A stretch of DNA of 64,000 nt from Echinicola jeungdonensis (GCF_030409905.1 NZ_JAUFQT010000001.1:248001-312000); one strand, 5' to 3'; counted from the first letter of the stretch, positions 1-8,909 are shown. Numbers and translations: made by a program. Notes: generated by a model not told the origin, from the sequence alone.

Positions 1-909
1 TTGAATTTGCCAGGTTAATTTGTTGGAGGAATTATTAGCCACTTTTGATTTAAAATGTATCAAGCTGTGGTTGGCGGATCCCTGCCATTCAGAGGAACCC
101 AAATCTATAAAATCGACCCCTAACCTATCTCCCAATTGGATGACTGAATAAATAGCTACCTCACCGGTAAAGGTTTGTTGATTGTTAGGGTTCATGGCCG
201 GCAAAAAATAATATAAACTATTGGAAGTCAACTGGACACAAAGCACATGGGCCACTGCTTCGCCCCCTTCTTCCACAGTTACCAAATGATAGCGGTCAGG
301 ATAAGCGCTGACCTGTTGTATTAATTTTTCCTCATCTACTTTATATTCATGGTCCCGTATGGTTCGCCACCATTTTATGTCTTTCAAAAAATTAAAATTT
401 TTTATGGGGCCCACCTCCACGTCTAAATTGAACTTTTCCTGCTTTTTCTTATTTTTTGAAGCCTTTTCCTGCAGGTATTGCTTGATTTCTTTTCTGTTTT
501 CAAAAACCTGATGCATCAACATCTTTTTCATCTTGAAACCCAAAGTATTCAGGATGTAGTGGATCATTGGGTTCTGAGGCTGATAAGGGTCAGGAGCTTG
601 AGTTATCTCCAGGGACCTCCCCCCTAATCCCCTAATGGCAATCAATAATTGCTCTACAAAAAACTGAAAACTTTCAGAAGAAATTTTCTTTTCCACCCAA
701 AAACCACCAAAGGGCGCCTCCTTAAGGGAAGTCATCTCTCCATTTTCCTGAAACTGAAAATAAATCGAAGCCTTTAGTTTTTGTTTTTTGAACAATTGGG
801 CACAATAATATTTTTCCCCATTTGAAGGGGAATAATCGTGTAAAAAATAATCATGATCCACTTGACCGACTTCTTTGAGCAGAAAATCATAGTTTTTTTC
901 GGTATTCAT
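1..909 (-). CDS. FemAB/GNAT-fold acyltransferase-like protein, C-terminus cut by window edge
   Basis: An open minus-strand frame starts at the ATG at 907-909 and stays open to base 1, giving 303 codons without a stop. The product has the look of the FemAB/GNAT superfamily used for peptidoglycan branching or glycan decoration: an APFGGFW motif near residue 70, a TQAPDPY segment, and near the end the block DLGSSEWQGSANHSLIHFKS, where such proteins bind the acyl donor. The start overlaps the end of the upstream cupin gene by 23 bases, so the two are probably translationally coupled. The pairing suggests sugar or envelope modification, but the substrate cannot be read from sequence. The true C-terminus is outside the window. 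Confidence 0.7.
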   Translation of the reverse strand, partial: MNTEKNYDFLLKEVGQVDHDYFLHDYSPSNGEKYYCAQLFKKQKLKASIYFQFQENGEMTSLKEAPFGGFWVEKKISSESFQFFVEQLLIAIRGLGGRSLEITQAPDPYQPQNPMIHYILNTLGFKMKKMLMHQVFENRKEIKQYLQEKASKNKKKQEKFNLDVEVGPIKNFNFLKDIKWWRTIRDHEYKVDEEKLIQQVSAYPDRYHLVTVEEGGEAVAHVLCVQLTSNSLYYFLPAMNPNNQQTFTGEVAIYSVIQLGDRLGVDFIDLGSSEWQGSANHSLIHFKSKVANNSSNKLTWQIQ

Positions 910-1330
910 CTTGCAACTTTTCAAAAACTTTTTTGTCTCTGATATAATCATCTTCGGAAAAATTTTCGTTGGCCATGACCAACAATATGGCATTGGAATA
1001 AAAAACAAACTCCGACCAAACCAAATGAGGAAGAAACAATACCTGTTCTGGGCTTTCCAGGGTAAAAAGGTACTGTTTTTTAGCAAGGTCCTCCAATTTC
1101 ACCTCTACCTTACCCTGCAAACATATTGTCACTTGTTGGTCTTTGTGATGGGCATGAACGCCCCTGACCGAATTTTCCGGCACTCCGGATATCCAAAATG
1201 TCCTTTTTATCTGAAAAGGAATTTGTTGCTGTTCCAGGTAATGGAGCATTCCCTGAGGATTTTCGGTTTTTCCCACCTGAAAAACATAAGGTTTGGTCAT
1301 TTTTAAGTTATTGGTACTATTTTGGATCAT
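887..1330 (-). CDS. FdtA/WxcM-type sugar 3,4-ketoisomerase-like cupin
   Basis: This 147-residue protein is a single cupin domain. It carries the features of the FdtA/QdtA/WxcM family, which isomerises dTDP-4-keto-6-deoxyhexoses at C3/C4 on the way to amino sugars: GVHAHHKDQQVTICLQGKVE in the middle, then LPHLVWSEFVFYSNAILLVMA. The conserved HAHH histidines are present. A second in-frame ATG (MTKPY, residue 11) is an equally plausible start. It overlaps the acyltransferase gene downstream by 23 bases. No nucleotide-sugar synthesis cluster is visible on this side, so a role in a glycan made elsewhere, or another small-molecule isomerase role, remains possible. Confidence 0.75.
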   Translation of the reverse strand: MIQNSTNNLKMTKPYVFQVGKTENPQGMLHYLEQQQIPFQIKRTFWISGVPENSVRGVHAHHKDQQVTICLQGKVEVKLEDLAKKQYLFTLESPEQVLFLPHLVWSEFVFYSNAILLVMANENFSEDDYIRDKKVFEKLQDEYRKKL

Positions 1331-1856
1331 TCACCAAAAATTATTTGGTTTCCAAGTTAAATAAAATCCCCTAGTCGATCAGGGAATGGCCCTATTTCTT
1401 GGGCAAAATTTTACAATAATTTAATGTTTGGTGGGTATGGTGATTTGTTTTTTTCTTATCCCCTTTTCTATCAGTACCTTTAGTTTAGTTCAACCCTTAA
1501 AGGGGTTGGCAGGACATCACGATTCAAATAACCCTGGGTTTGCACCCAAGGTTATTTTAGTTAAAGCCTTAACAAGCTTCTTTTATGGATTTTTTTAAAA
1601 AAACGAGGACTTACCCCTCTCAAGGAAGATTTAGGGAGTGCTACTAGGGTTTAATTTATATGACATGGAACCGTTCTTATTCTAAAAAAAGTTTAGGAAT
1701 ATAAGGAATAAAAAAACCAATAGGTTTTACAAATCACGAATAAAAAAATTAACAATTGACATATCAAAATATCCCGAATCCCGATTCACTTTTTTTATTT
1801 CACTATCAAGCTTAGTTTTGAACTTTAAAATTGGATAATAGCAGAAAAAGAGACGG
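1331..1856. other. Non-coding spacer with a REP-like hairpin
   Basis: This divergent spacer between the cupin gene and yigZ has no credible ORF. It contains an imperfect palindrome (see 1526-1557) preceded by a run reading ACCCTTAAAGGGGTTGG. It must also hold promoters for both flanking genes, but no convincing TTG/TAnnTTTG pair was found. Confidence 0.6.
1526..1557. repeat. Imperfect palindrome (REP-like or terminator-like hairpin)
   Basis: The left arm AAATAACCCTGGGT pairs with the right arm ACCCAAGGTTATTT across a TTGC loop with one C:A mismatch. The flanking genes diverge from this spacer, so it does not sit where a terminator for either is expected. A dispersed intergenic palindrome is the better reading. 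Confidence 0.5.
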
Positions 1857-2453
1857 ATGGAAGATACATTTTTGACATTGGCGGAGGATTCTGAGGGGCT
1901 TTACAAGGAAAAGGGGAGCAAATTCCTGGCATTTGCTTTTCCGGTAAGTGATGAAGAGGAAATCAAGGAAAAGCTGGATGGGCTTCGAAAAAAATTCCAT
2001 GATGCAAGGCACCATTGTTATGCTTATATCCTTGGCAAAGACCAGGATACCTTCAGGGCCAATGATGATGGAGAACCCAATCATTCTGCAGGAGACCCTA
2101 TTCTTGGCCAGCTTCGCTCCAACAACCTGACCAATGCATTAATTGTGGTTGTCCGTTATTTTGGTGGTACTAAATTGGGCGTAGGTGGCTTGATCAGTGC
2201 CTATAAAACGGCAGCTGCGGAAGCCATTGCAGCCAATCAGATTATTGAGGATGTAATTACCAAGACTGTTCGATTTCGTTTTGATTACCTCGATATGAAT
2301 GATGTCATGCGCCTGATCAAGGAAAAGGACCTTAAAATAAAAAAGCAGGATTTTGACAATACCTGCTTGATGAGTCTTTCTGTGAGGGAAGCATTACTTG
2401 ATGAGGTGTTAGAAAGATTGAAAGACATTCCCTCTGTCAAACTTTCCGATTAG
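1857..2453 (+). CDS. yigZ: YigZ/IMPACT family protein (UPF0029)
   Basis: This 198-residue protein matches the usual length of the YigZ/IMPACT family. The signature is complete: HHCYAYILG, then NDDGEPNHSAGDPILGQL, then VVVRYFGGTKLGVGGLISAY at about residues 97-116. The C-terminal part resembles the ferredoxin-like UPF0029 second domain. In eukaryotes IMPACT regulates the GCN2 stress kinase; the bacterial role is not settled. A weak GAGACGG sequence precedes the ATG. The gene converges with the exonuclease gene and the two overlap by 17 bases at their 3' ends. Confidence 0.9.
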   Translation: MEDTFLTLAEDSEGLYKEKGSKFLAFAFPVSDEEEIKEKLDGLRKKFHDARHHCYAYILGKDQDTFRANDDGEPNHSAGDPILGQLRSNNLTNALIVVVRYFGGTKLGVGGLISAYKTAAAEAIAANQIIEDVITKTVRFRFDYLDMNDVMRLIKEKDLKIKKQDFDNTCLMSLSVREALLDEVLERLKDIPSVKLSD

Positions 2454-3048
2454 CCAACAAATCATCTAAATAGCCTTTTTGGTACAGTTCCTGGAAAACT
2501 ACCAAACAGGCCCAGGCATCTGTAGCGGCATATAATTGTTGTTTGGCCGTCAATTCCTCGGCTTCCCAATTGGAAACCTGTTCGGACTTAGAAATCCGAA
2601 TGTTTAGCACCATGGCACTTAGATTTCTGACCCCCACATTATGGAAGCCTACCTTTTTCAATTCTTCATTCAAATCGAAAAAGCTGGCCTGCTTAAACCG
2701 GGAATCCAATCTTCTCAAATCTTTGATATCATCCCTAACGGCAGCACCTATTTTGACAATTTGGGGATCCTCAAGAATTTCCCGGATTTCATCAGGAAAG
2801 CCTATAAGGTTTAACCGGAACAAAAAAGCTTTTTCTTCAGTAGATAATTGCAAAAGTGACACCTCATGCTTCACTCCTTTCTTAAAAGAAGGCCTGGTTT
2901 CGGTATCAAAACCAATCAAGCGGTGGGCATATAGATATTCCACTGCTTCCGGAATCATTTTTGGGTCATCTATTAATATTATCTCCCCCTCAAATGCCCC
3001 AATAGGCAGTTCGTTCACCTCACTTTTACTGATCTTATAAGGAATCAT
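2437..3048 (-). CDS. 3'-5' exonuclease domain protein, RNase D-like (DEDD)
   Basis: This 203-residue single-domain nuclease has the DEDD signature: IGFDTETRPSF (exo I, D and E), a central IVKIGAAVRDDIKDLRRL (exo II), and QQLYAATDAWACLVVF (exo III with the Y and D of DEDDy enzymes). It lacks the HRDC domains of full-length RNase D, so it is the short form common in Bacteroidota, probably acting in RNA 3' trimming. Its ATG overlaps the stop of the upstream NhaC gene (ATGA), indicating one transcript. It overlaps yigZ tail to tail by 17 bases. Confidence 0.85.
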   Translation of the reverse strand: MIPYKISKSEVNELPIGAFEGEIILIDDPKMIPEAVEYLYAHRLIGFDTETRPSFKKGVKHEVSLLQLSTEEKAFLFRLNLIGFPDEIREILEDPQIVKIGAAVRDDIKDLRRLDSRFKQASFFDLNEELKKVGFHNVGVRNLSAMVLNIRISKSEQVSNWEAEELTAKQQLYAATDAWACLVVFQELYQKGYLDDLLANRKV

Positions 3049-4526
3049 ACCGCTAACTCTTTTTGTATTTCTTTCATTTCTTCTTCAGAATAATAATTGA
3101 TACCCAGCTTTAGGTATCCATATAAAACAGTCATAAAAGGACTGATGATATTAAAAAAACAATAAGGGGCATAAGTCAATGTCGCAACTCCCAATACGGA
3201 AGCCTGAGTTGCCCCACAGGTATTCCAGGGCACCAACACGGAAGTCACCGTGGCACTATCTTCCAAGGTCCTGCTCAGGTTTTCCCCTTTTAATCCACGT
3301 TTTTTATAAATATCTACATACATCCTTCCCGGCACCAGGATTGCCAAATACTGGTCGGAGGTCGTTAGGTTAAAAAACACACAAGTCGCCGCCGTAGAGG
3401 CAATTAATGACCCTAAAGAATGTACTTTTTTAATCACTGCTTCAGCAATAACCAACAACATACCGCTCTCCTCCATGATTCCTCCAAATATCATGGCGCA
3501 GATAATCAACCAAATGGTAGGCAACATCCCAGCCATTCCTCCGGTGGAAAGGAGCTCATTGACCATTCCATTGCTGGTTTCTATGCTGATATTCCCATAC
3601 AAGGACATCATACTCGCCTTAAAGGCCTGGTAAAGGTAACTTCTCCCTTCTTCCCCCGCAATAAACCGAATGACCTCTGGTTGGAAGACCACTGCAAACA
3701 CCGCCCCCAAGAGGGCACCTGCCAACAATGCTGGCAAAGCCGGAACCTTTTTGACAATCATGCCTAATACTACCACGGGAACAATAAATAACCATCCATT
3801 GACCTCAAAATGTTCCACTATTACCTGGGAAATCTCTTTCACCTGTCCCACTGATCCCTGGGCTTCATAATTATATCCCACTATTCCAAAAAGAATCAGT
3901 GCCAAAGTGATGGAGGGAACTGTGGTCTTGGTCATATGGCGGATATGGGTAAATAGATTGGTTTCCGCCATGGCCGGTGCCAAGTTGGTGGTGTCGGATA
4001 GAGGCGACATTTTATCCCCAAAATAAGCACCGGAAATAATGGCCCCAGCAATTATTCCTTCATCAAAGCCCAAAGCTTTTCCTATTCCCAATAAAGCAAC
4101 ACCTACGGTAGCTACAGTGGTCCAACTGGATCCGGTGGCTACAGAAACTATTCCGCTGACCACACAGGCAGCTATTAGGAAAATTCCCGGATTGAGGATT
4201 TGAAGTCCATAATATATCATCGCAGGAACAATGCCGCTCAACAGCCAGGTCCCGGCAAGGGATCCTATCAATAGCAAAATCAAGATAGAAGGCATGGCAG
4301 CCCCGATACTTTTTACAATTCCCGATTGCAGATCATTCCAGGAAATTCCCAGCCTGAAAAATGACATCAGCCCTGCCAGGGTTGCAGAAAGGATCAATAC
4401 CAATTGGTTGGAGCCCGAGAGGCCATCAGCACCAAAAACCCTGATATTAATCACCAGCAAAATGATAAGAAACAGGATAGGAATTAAAGCCTCAACCAAT
4501 TGAGGTTTTCGATGCTTATTGCTCAT
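3045..4526 (-). CDS. nhaC: Na+/H+ antiporter NhaC family
   Basis: This 493-residue polytopic membrane protein has about a dozen hydrophobic segments and the features of the NhaC family: GSLAGTWLLSGIVPAMIYYG, SGIVSVATGSSWTTVATVG, GAYFGDKMSPLSDTTNLAPA and, later, LVPWNTCGATQASVLG. It would exchange Na+ for protons at the inner membrane, for sodium and pH homeostasis; members of the family can also exchange organic acids. The stop overlaps the exonuclease start by four bases. No regulatory element could be identified upstream. Confidence 0.9.
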   Translation of the reverse strand: MSNKHRKPQLVEALIPILFLIILLVINIRVFGADGLSGSNQLVLILSATLAGLMSFFRLGISWNDLQSGIVKSIGAAMPSILILLLIGSLAGTWLLSGIVPAMIYYGLQILNPGIFLIAACVVSGIVSVATGSSWTTVATVGVALLGIGKALGFDEGIIAGAIISGAYFGDKMSPLSDTTNLAPAMAETNLFTHIRHMTKTTVPSITLALILFGIVGYNYEAQGSVGQVKEISQVIVEHFEVNGWLFIVPVVVLGMIVKKVPALPALLAGALLGAVFAVVFQPEVIRFIAGEEGRSYLYQAFKASMMSLYGNISIETSNGMVNELLSTGGMAGMLPTIWLIICAMIFGGIMEESGMLLVIAEAVIKKVHSLGSLIASTAATCVFFNLTTSDQYLAILVPGRMYVDIYKKRGLKGENLSRTLEDSATVTSVLVPWNTCGATQASVLGVATLTYAPYCFFNIISPFMTVLYGYLKLGINYYSEEEMKEIQKELAV

Positions 4527-4979
4527 TTATTTAACTTTGAGGTCAATTTCTAAAATTTAAATTTAAGAAAAATAATCGTTTTATTGATTTTTCGATTTCT
4601 GGGTAGGGAAAGTAGTTGAATATTAAAAAGATAGCCTAAACCTAGCTTTTATGCGGTATCAAATGCCCATCGGAATTTGGATTCCCTGCCCAATTTGTCT
4701 TTTAAGTCAAAAACACAATATATTCTCCAAAGAAATTTCCGTATTTAATGGATGGTTGATAGTGTTTCAAGAACCGTCCCGATAGCAATGGGGATAGGGA
4801 TTAGATGATTTGTACTGATAAAGCATGCGGAGCCCCTATTATCAAAACACGATTATTCGAAGGTCAGAATAAAATTTCATTATCAATTGTGGGAAAAACT
4901 TTTGAGACGGCCCCTTTAATTTCTCCCAATTTGAAATTTCACGATCGATTATTTCACCCCATTATTACAATTACATCAC
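4527..4979. other. AT-rich spacer without recognisable genes
   Basis: Nothing protein-like was found on either strand beyond short open stretches with no family features. It lies between the nhaC promoter region and the degraded end of the peptide island. Confidence 0.5.
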
Positions 4980-5129
4980 CTATTCTCTCTTTTCAATCGG
5001 AGTTTTCCCTTTAAGCCCCGCTTTAAAATCATCTCGATTTTTCAGAAACTTAAAAGTAAAATAAATCACCACTATAATAAACAGCACTGACAACACAATA
5101 ATTATGATTTTTAATTTACTTTTTTTATT
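4980..5129 (-). pseudogene. Degenerate copy of the 45-aa single-pass membrane peptide
   Basis: In the frame ending with TAG at 4980-4982, the translation reads KKSKLKI, then a hydrophobic stretch, then FLKNRDDFKAGLKGKTP and IEKRE. This matches the small peptide at 9389-9526 (FLKNLDDFKAGLNGNPP, IENRD) over nearly its whole length. No ATG, GTG or TTG lies where the other copy starts; the frame is open back to a TAA near 5168. It is therefore either a decayed paralogue or uses an unusual start. It is the last element of the island, just after the 128-aa membrane protein. Confidence 0.5.
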
Positions 5130-5164
5130 CCAATAGGCAAAAATGTGGACTCCGATCCTTAAAA

Positions 5165-5551
5165 TTAATGGGCAATGTTACCCCTACTCTTCATATCAAA
5201 GCAATATACAAGGATAAAACCTAAACAATAATACAACATATCCTTAAAATCAAATGAACCTATCAAACCTGGAAAAAAATAGCAAAACAGCTCTTGAGAC
5301 AGATAAATAAACAATACCAAAAATGCATTTTCATTAGCTTTTTCTTGAGTTGTATTAAGTGGGGTAAGAAGAAAATAGACAAAAACCAATGAAACTAATC
5401 CAGCGCCAGAATCAGCAAGTCCAAAATCAAAGAATCCCAATTCATTTTGAAAAGGCCGATAATGACTTACCAAAACATACCCTAATAAAAATAGAGATAT
5501 TAATTTAAAATGGGAAAAATTATTTTCTATATAGGTCACAAAATTATTCAT
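5165..5551 (-). CDS. Small hypothetical membrane protein (about four TM segments)
   Basis: This 128-residue protein has about four hydrophobic segments, separated by short loops (LISLFLLGYVLVSHY; GLVSLVFVYFLLTPL; FLVLFIYLSQELFCYFF; MLYYCLGFILVYCF). The general shape recalls VanZ-like or other small polytopic proteins, but no diagnostic motif was found and I do not recognise a family. It follows the broken CPBP gene by about 40 bases on the same strand, so it belonged to the same transcript before the IS21 insertion. By position it could be an accessory or immunity protein of the peptide locus; that is inference. Confidence 0.6.
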   Translation of the reverse strand: MNNFVTYIENNFSHFKLISLFLLGYVLVSHYRPFQNELGFFDFGLADSGAGLVSLVFVYFLLTPLNTTQEKANENAFLVLFIYLSQELFCYFFPGLIGSFDFKDMLYYCLGFILVYCFDMKSRGNIAH

Positions 5552-5590
5552 ATTTTTTTTACATTAAAAACGAATAGAATATTTTTATAA

Positions 5591-5954
5591 TTAAATGGAC
5601 AAAACCACCACTAATAATACAAAAAAATTCCAAGATGAATGGAACAAAAAGGAATACAATATTCCAAACTTAATTCTTATGTATCCTAAAATTAAACCTC
5701 CTATAAATTGAGGAATAATGGCTATTAATAATTTAAAAGAATCCGGATAACCAATTTCATTTATTTCATAATTAAAAACATGTACAGGGGCAAAAAATGA
5801 AGCTGATCCGAAAACAGCGAATTTTGAACTAGAAGGTGTTCTTTTACCCCTGATAAAAACAGCTAACATGAAAATCAAATAGGTAACATACAATGTAATT
5901 TTTACAATCTCATCATTCCCAAAAGTAAACAAAAACAACAAACACAATAGGGAT
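5591..5954 (-). pseudogene. 3' part of a CPBP-family membrane protease gene split by IS21
   Basis: This fragment encodes the C-terminal half of a CPBP (CAAX protease/bacteriocin-processing) protein. It has the second motif FFAPVH (FxxxH) and the last motif FLFHSSWN (HxxxN), as in the intact paralogues at 10091-11327. The ATG-like start that a gene finder sees at about 5947 is only a chance codon next to the insertion site. Joining this fragment to 8602-8909 after removing the IS and one copy of the GGGAT duplication restores the reading frame across the junction (FLWLSLLCLLFLF). Confidence 0.85.
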
Positions 5955-6191
5955 TGGATAATCCGGAGTAAACTGACCCCTCCGAATTAGGCAATTATTC
6001 AGGTACCAAAGTGGCTTTAAGGGCCAGAATCGCCTGTCATTCCGGCGGATGTTGACCCCCTGAAGAAAAAATTGAGCTAAATCCGGAGCAAGCTGACCCC
6101 TTTGAGGCTTAAATTCCGGAGCAAGTTGACCCCTCTATGGAATGGTTTTGGTTTTTTAGCGGACATTTTCGAAACCGCTAAGTATAATCCG

Positions 6192-7769
6192 ATGGCAGGT
6201 AAACCAAAACCGATGAGTCAGATCAAGCAGATGATTATTTTACGGCAGCAGGGCAAGGGCATCAAAACCATAGCCCGCATGCTGGAGATGAGCAAAAACA
6301 CAGTCAAGAGCTATCTTTTTAAGCTGGACAAGCTGTTGGAAAACAATAAGAAAACAGGGCTTACGACGGAGAAGCTCCTGTCCATGGAGGTACCTGAGAT
6401 TGAGAAACAGTTCCTTTCAGGGGACCCTTCTTACAAAGATCCCCGGTACGAACACTTTATCTCCAACCTTGCTTATTATCAAAAAGAGCTCCAGCGCAAA
6501 GGGGTGACCAAAACTCTTTTATGGGAAGAGTACAGGCAGTCCTATCCCGATGGATACGGCCGTAGCCAGTTTTGCCACCACCTCAACCAACAGGATCTTG
6601 CCCGGGCAAAGCCATCCATGGTACTTGAGCATAAGCCTGCAGAGAAGCTGTATATAGACTTTGCAGGCAAGCCCATCGCCTACATAGACAGGGAAACCGG
6701 AGAAGAGGTCCGGTGCCAGCTGTTTGTGGCCTGCCTTCCCTATTCGGATTATGCCTTTGCCATGGCCGTGGCCTCCCAGACCATCCCGGACTTCCTATAT
6801 GCCCTAAGCCGTTGTATGGAGCAGTTGGGGGGTGTGCCACAGCTGTTGGTCCCCGATAACCTGAAAGCCGCAGTGAACAAAGCCGACAAGTATGAGCCAA
6901 GTATCAACCAGGCCCTTGAGGATTTTGCCAACCACTACGGCACGGCTGTAGTGCCTGCCAGGGCGAGGAAGCCGCAGGACAAGGCATTGGTAGAGAACCA
7001 GGTAAAGGTCCTTTACTCCCGGGTATATGCCAGGCTCAGGAATATGCAGTTCTTCGATATACACAGTTTAAACAGGGCCATTGGCCAAAAGGTAAAAGCC
7101 CATAACCAGACCCGGATGCAGCAAAAGCCCTACTGCAGGGAAGAGAAGTTTCTCGCCGATGAGAAGGGCCTGTTGGGGAAACTCCCCGGGGAACGCTTCG
7201 AGCTGAGACACTATGCCCGGCTGACCGTTGCCAAAAACAACCACATCTATCTGGCCCGGGACAACCACTATTTCAGTGTCCCCTATACACTGATAGGCCA
7301 AAGGGTAAAGGTGATCTATACACGGAGTATGCTCTATGTGTTCCATAAAGGGGAACGGGTGGCCATACACAGCAGAGGCTTCAATCAAGGGAGTTATTCC
7401 ACGCTCAAAGAACACCTGTGTTCCCAGCACCAGCATTATAGGGACAGAAGTCCTGAATATTACCGCAGCAAAGCCGCCCAACACTCAAAGGTCTTGTCCA
7501 GGTACATCTCCCTGCTGTTTAAACAGGGCAAGATCCCCGAACAGCTTTACAGGACCTGTGACGGGCTGCTCGCCCTGGGCAGGAAGGTGGATAAGGAGCG
7601 ACTGGAGAAAGCCTGCAATACAGCCATGGAGTACAAAGTATACTCCTATACCTTTATCAAGAACATGCTGGAAAACAATATGACAGAAGCTACAGCGGAG
7701 CCGTCTGCCAGGGAACTTCCTGAACACGGGAATGTCAGGGGAAAAACATATTATGACCAATATCAATAA
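6192..7769 (+). CDS. istA: IS21 family transposase IstA
   Basis: From the ATG at 6192 this is 525 residues. The N-terminal helix-turn-helix (IKTIARMLEMSKNTVKSYL) binds the end repeats. The catalytic rve/DDE domain shows LYIDFAGKP, VPDNLKAAV and the final glutamate in DKALVENQVK. The C-terminal part matches the IstA C-terminal domain (HYFSVPY). An earlier TTG at 6102 keeps the frame open but would place the start across a terminal-repeat box, so the internal ATG is preferred. It works with IstB to make paired-end complexes and integrate the element. Confidence 0.95.
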   Translation: MAGKPKPMSQIKQMIILRQQGKGIKTIARMLEMSKNTVKSYLFKLDKLLENNKKTGLTTEKLLSMEVPEIEKQFLSGDPSYKDPRYEHFISNLAYYQKELQRKGVTKTLLWEEYRQSYPDGYGRSQFCHHLNQQDLARAKPSMVLEHKPAEKLYIDFAGKPIAYIDRETGEEVRCQLFVACLPYSDYAFAMAVASQTIPDFLYALSRCMEQLGGVPQLLVPDNLKAAVNKADKYEPSINQALEDFANHYGTAVVPARARKPQDKALVENQVKVLYSRVYARLRNMQFFDIHSLNRAIGQKVKAHNQTRMQQKPYCREEKFLADEKGLLGKLPGERFELRHYARLTVAKNNHIYLARDNHYFSVPYTLIGQRVKVIYTRSMLYVFHKGERVAIHSRGFNQGSYSTLKEHLCSQHQHYRDRSPEYYRSKAAQHSKVLSRYISLLFKQGKIPEQLYRTCDGLLALGRKVDKERLEKACNTAMEYKVYSYTFIKNMLENNMTEATAEPSARELPEHGNVRGKTYYDQYQ

Positions 7770-7787
7770 CTTAAACTTTAAACAACT

Positions 7788-8510
7788 ATGCCCAATCCGA
7801 TCGAAACACAACTTATCAAACTCAGGCTCCACGGCATGCACCAAACATGGACAACGCTACAGGAGACCCGTAAAAACCAAAGCCTCTCCCTTGCCGAAGG
7901 ACTTGAGCTTATGTTACAGGCAGAAGAACAGGAAAGAGACAACAGGAGGTTTAAAAGACTGGAATCCAACGCAGGGTTCCGTTACAAAGCTTCACTGGAA
8001 GAACTCTCCCTGGACAAAACCAGGGGCCTGGATGATATGCTCCTGGCAACCCTGGCAACCGGGGAATATATAACCAATGGGGATGCTGTACTTGTCACGG
8101 GGGCTACCGGCTGTGGAAAAAGTTACCTGGCCTCGGCCCTTGGCCACCAGGCCTGTGTGCATGGGAAAAAGGTCGCTTACTTCAACACCCAAAAGCTCAT
8201 GATCAAAATCAAGATGGTCAGACTGGACGGCACTGCCATCAGGTTCTTTGATAAACTGGCAAAAACGGACCTGCTCATCCTCGATGACTTCGGCCTGACA
8301 AACCTGGATAAACAGCAACAGATCGATCTTATGGAGCTTATCGAAGACAGGCACGGTAAAAAATCCACTATTATTGCAAGTCAGCTCCCTGTCTCAAGCT
8401 GGTACGATGTCATAGGTGAGCCGACCATCGCAGATGCCATTCTTGACCGGTTGGTACACGTCTCCTACAGAATCGAGCTGAAAGGGGAAAGTCTCAGAAA
8501 AAAAATGTAA
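7788..8510 (+). CDS. istB: IS21 helper ATPase IstB
   Basis: This 240-residue AAA+ ATPase has a Walker A TGATGCGKSYLASAL, a Walker B LLILDDFGL, and the sensor-like block STIIASQLPVSSWYDVI with IADAILDRLVH that is typical of IstB and related to DnaC. It follows istA by 18 bases. IstB assembles on target DNA and activates the IstA transposase. Nothing in it looks damaged, so the element may still be mobile. Confidence 0.95.
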   Translation: MPNPIETQLIKLRLHGMHQTWTTLQETRKNQSLSLAEGLELMLQAEEQERDNRRFKRLESNAGFRYKASLEELSLDKTRGLDDMLLATLATGEYITNGDAVLVTGATGCGKSYLASALGHQACVHGKKVAYFNTQKLMIKIKMVRLDGTAIRFFDKLAKTDLLILDDFGLTNLDKQQQIDLMELIEDRHGKKSTIIASQLPVSSWYDVIGEPTIADAILDRLVHVSYRIELKGESLRKKM

Positions 8511-8601
8511 AATTGTCAGGCCATCTGATTATTAAACCAAACCTCTCCTAAAGAGGGGTCAATATGCCCGGAACAGGGGTCAATATCATCCGGAATATCC
8601 A

Positions 8602-8909
8602 GGGATAACCATAAAAAATAATTCTTTCTTATAACTATCCAATACCTAAAAAGGAACTCCTCAATTAATGGAACCACAATCCCTCCTGCAATTAAAAAAA
8701 TAATTTTATTATTCTTAATTAATTTTTATAAATAAACATCTCCACCGTCATCAACATCTAAATTCAATAATTCAACCATTACTAAAAAAAATTAATGAAA
8801 AAAAGAAATTTAATATAAAAAGGTATTTCAGTTATTTCCAAGAGACTTCACTTCGATCCAATTTTGGATATTTTAAAAAAATCATTAGTTTTTTTTGCTC
8901 TGCATACAT
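8602..8909 (-). pseudogene. 5' part of the CPBP-family gene split by IS21
   Basis: Reading the minus strand from the ATG at 8907-8909, the translation resembles the N-terminus of the intact CPBP paralogue at 10091-10765 (SWK, stop, LKYLFILNFFFSLIFF against FWVKLRYFIGYILINFTLIFF). It breaks at in-frame stops and a frame change near 8780, then meets another TAA at 8726. It continues as IAGGIVVPLIEEFLFRYW, which carries the catalytic EExxxR motif. The gene therefore carries inactivating changes besides the IS insertion. The rest of the gene is at 5591-5954. Confidence 0.75.

Larger units (their letters stand above)
5955..8601 (+). mobile_element. IS21-family insertion sequence (complete, 2647 bp)
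   Basis: The element starts TGGATAATCCGGAGTAAACT and ends with the inverted counterpart, whose reverse complement starts TGGATATTCCGGATGATATT, so it has TG...CA ends. Both ends run on to TGACCCC. The pentamer GGGAT lies directly outside both ends (5950-5954 and 8602-8606), consistent with the short target duplications of IS21 elements. Further internal copies of the CCGGAGCAAG(C/T)TGACCCC box lie near 6082 and 6115, and an extra box near 8554, as expected for the multiple terminal repeats of this family. It carries istA and istB. It is visibly GC-richer than the host DNA around it. Confidence 0.93.

Noticed and set aside
911..1306. 131-codon plus-strand ORF
   Set aside because: It is the antisense shadow of the FdtA-type cupin gene.
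8726..8779. A 17-codon frame with a GG (MVELLNLDVDDGGDVYL) that looked like a third GG-leader precursor
   Set aside because: It lacks the other leader positions, and it is in the same frame as the downstream CPBP fragment, aligning as a decayed CPBP N-terminal segment.
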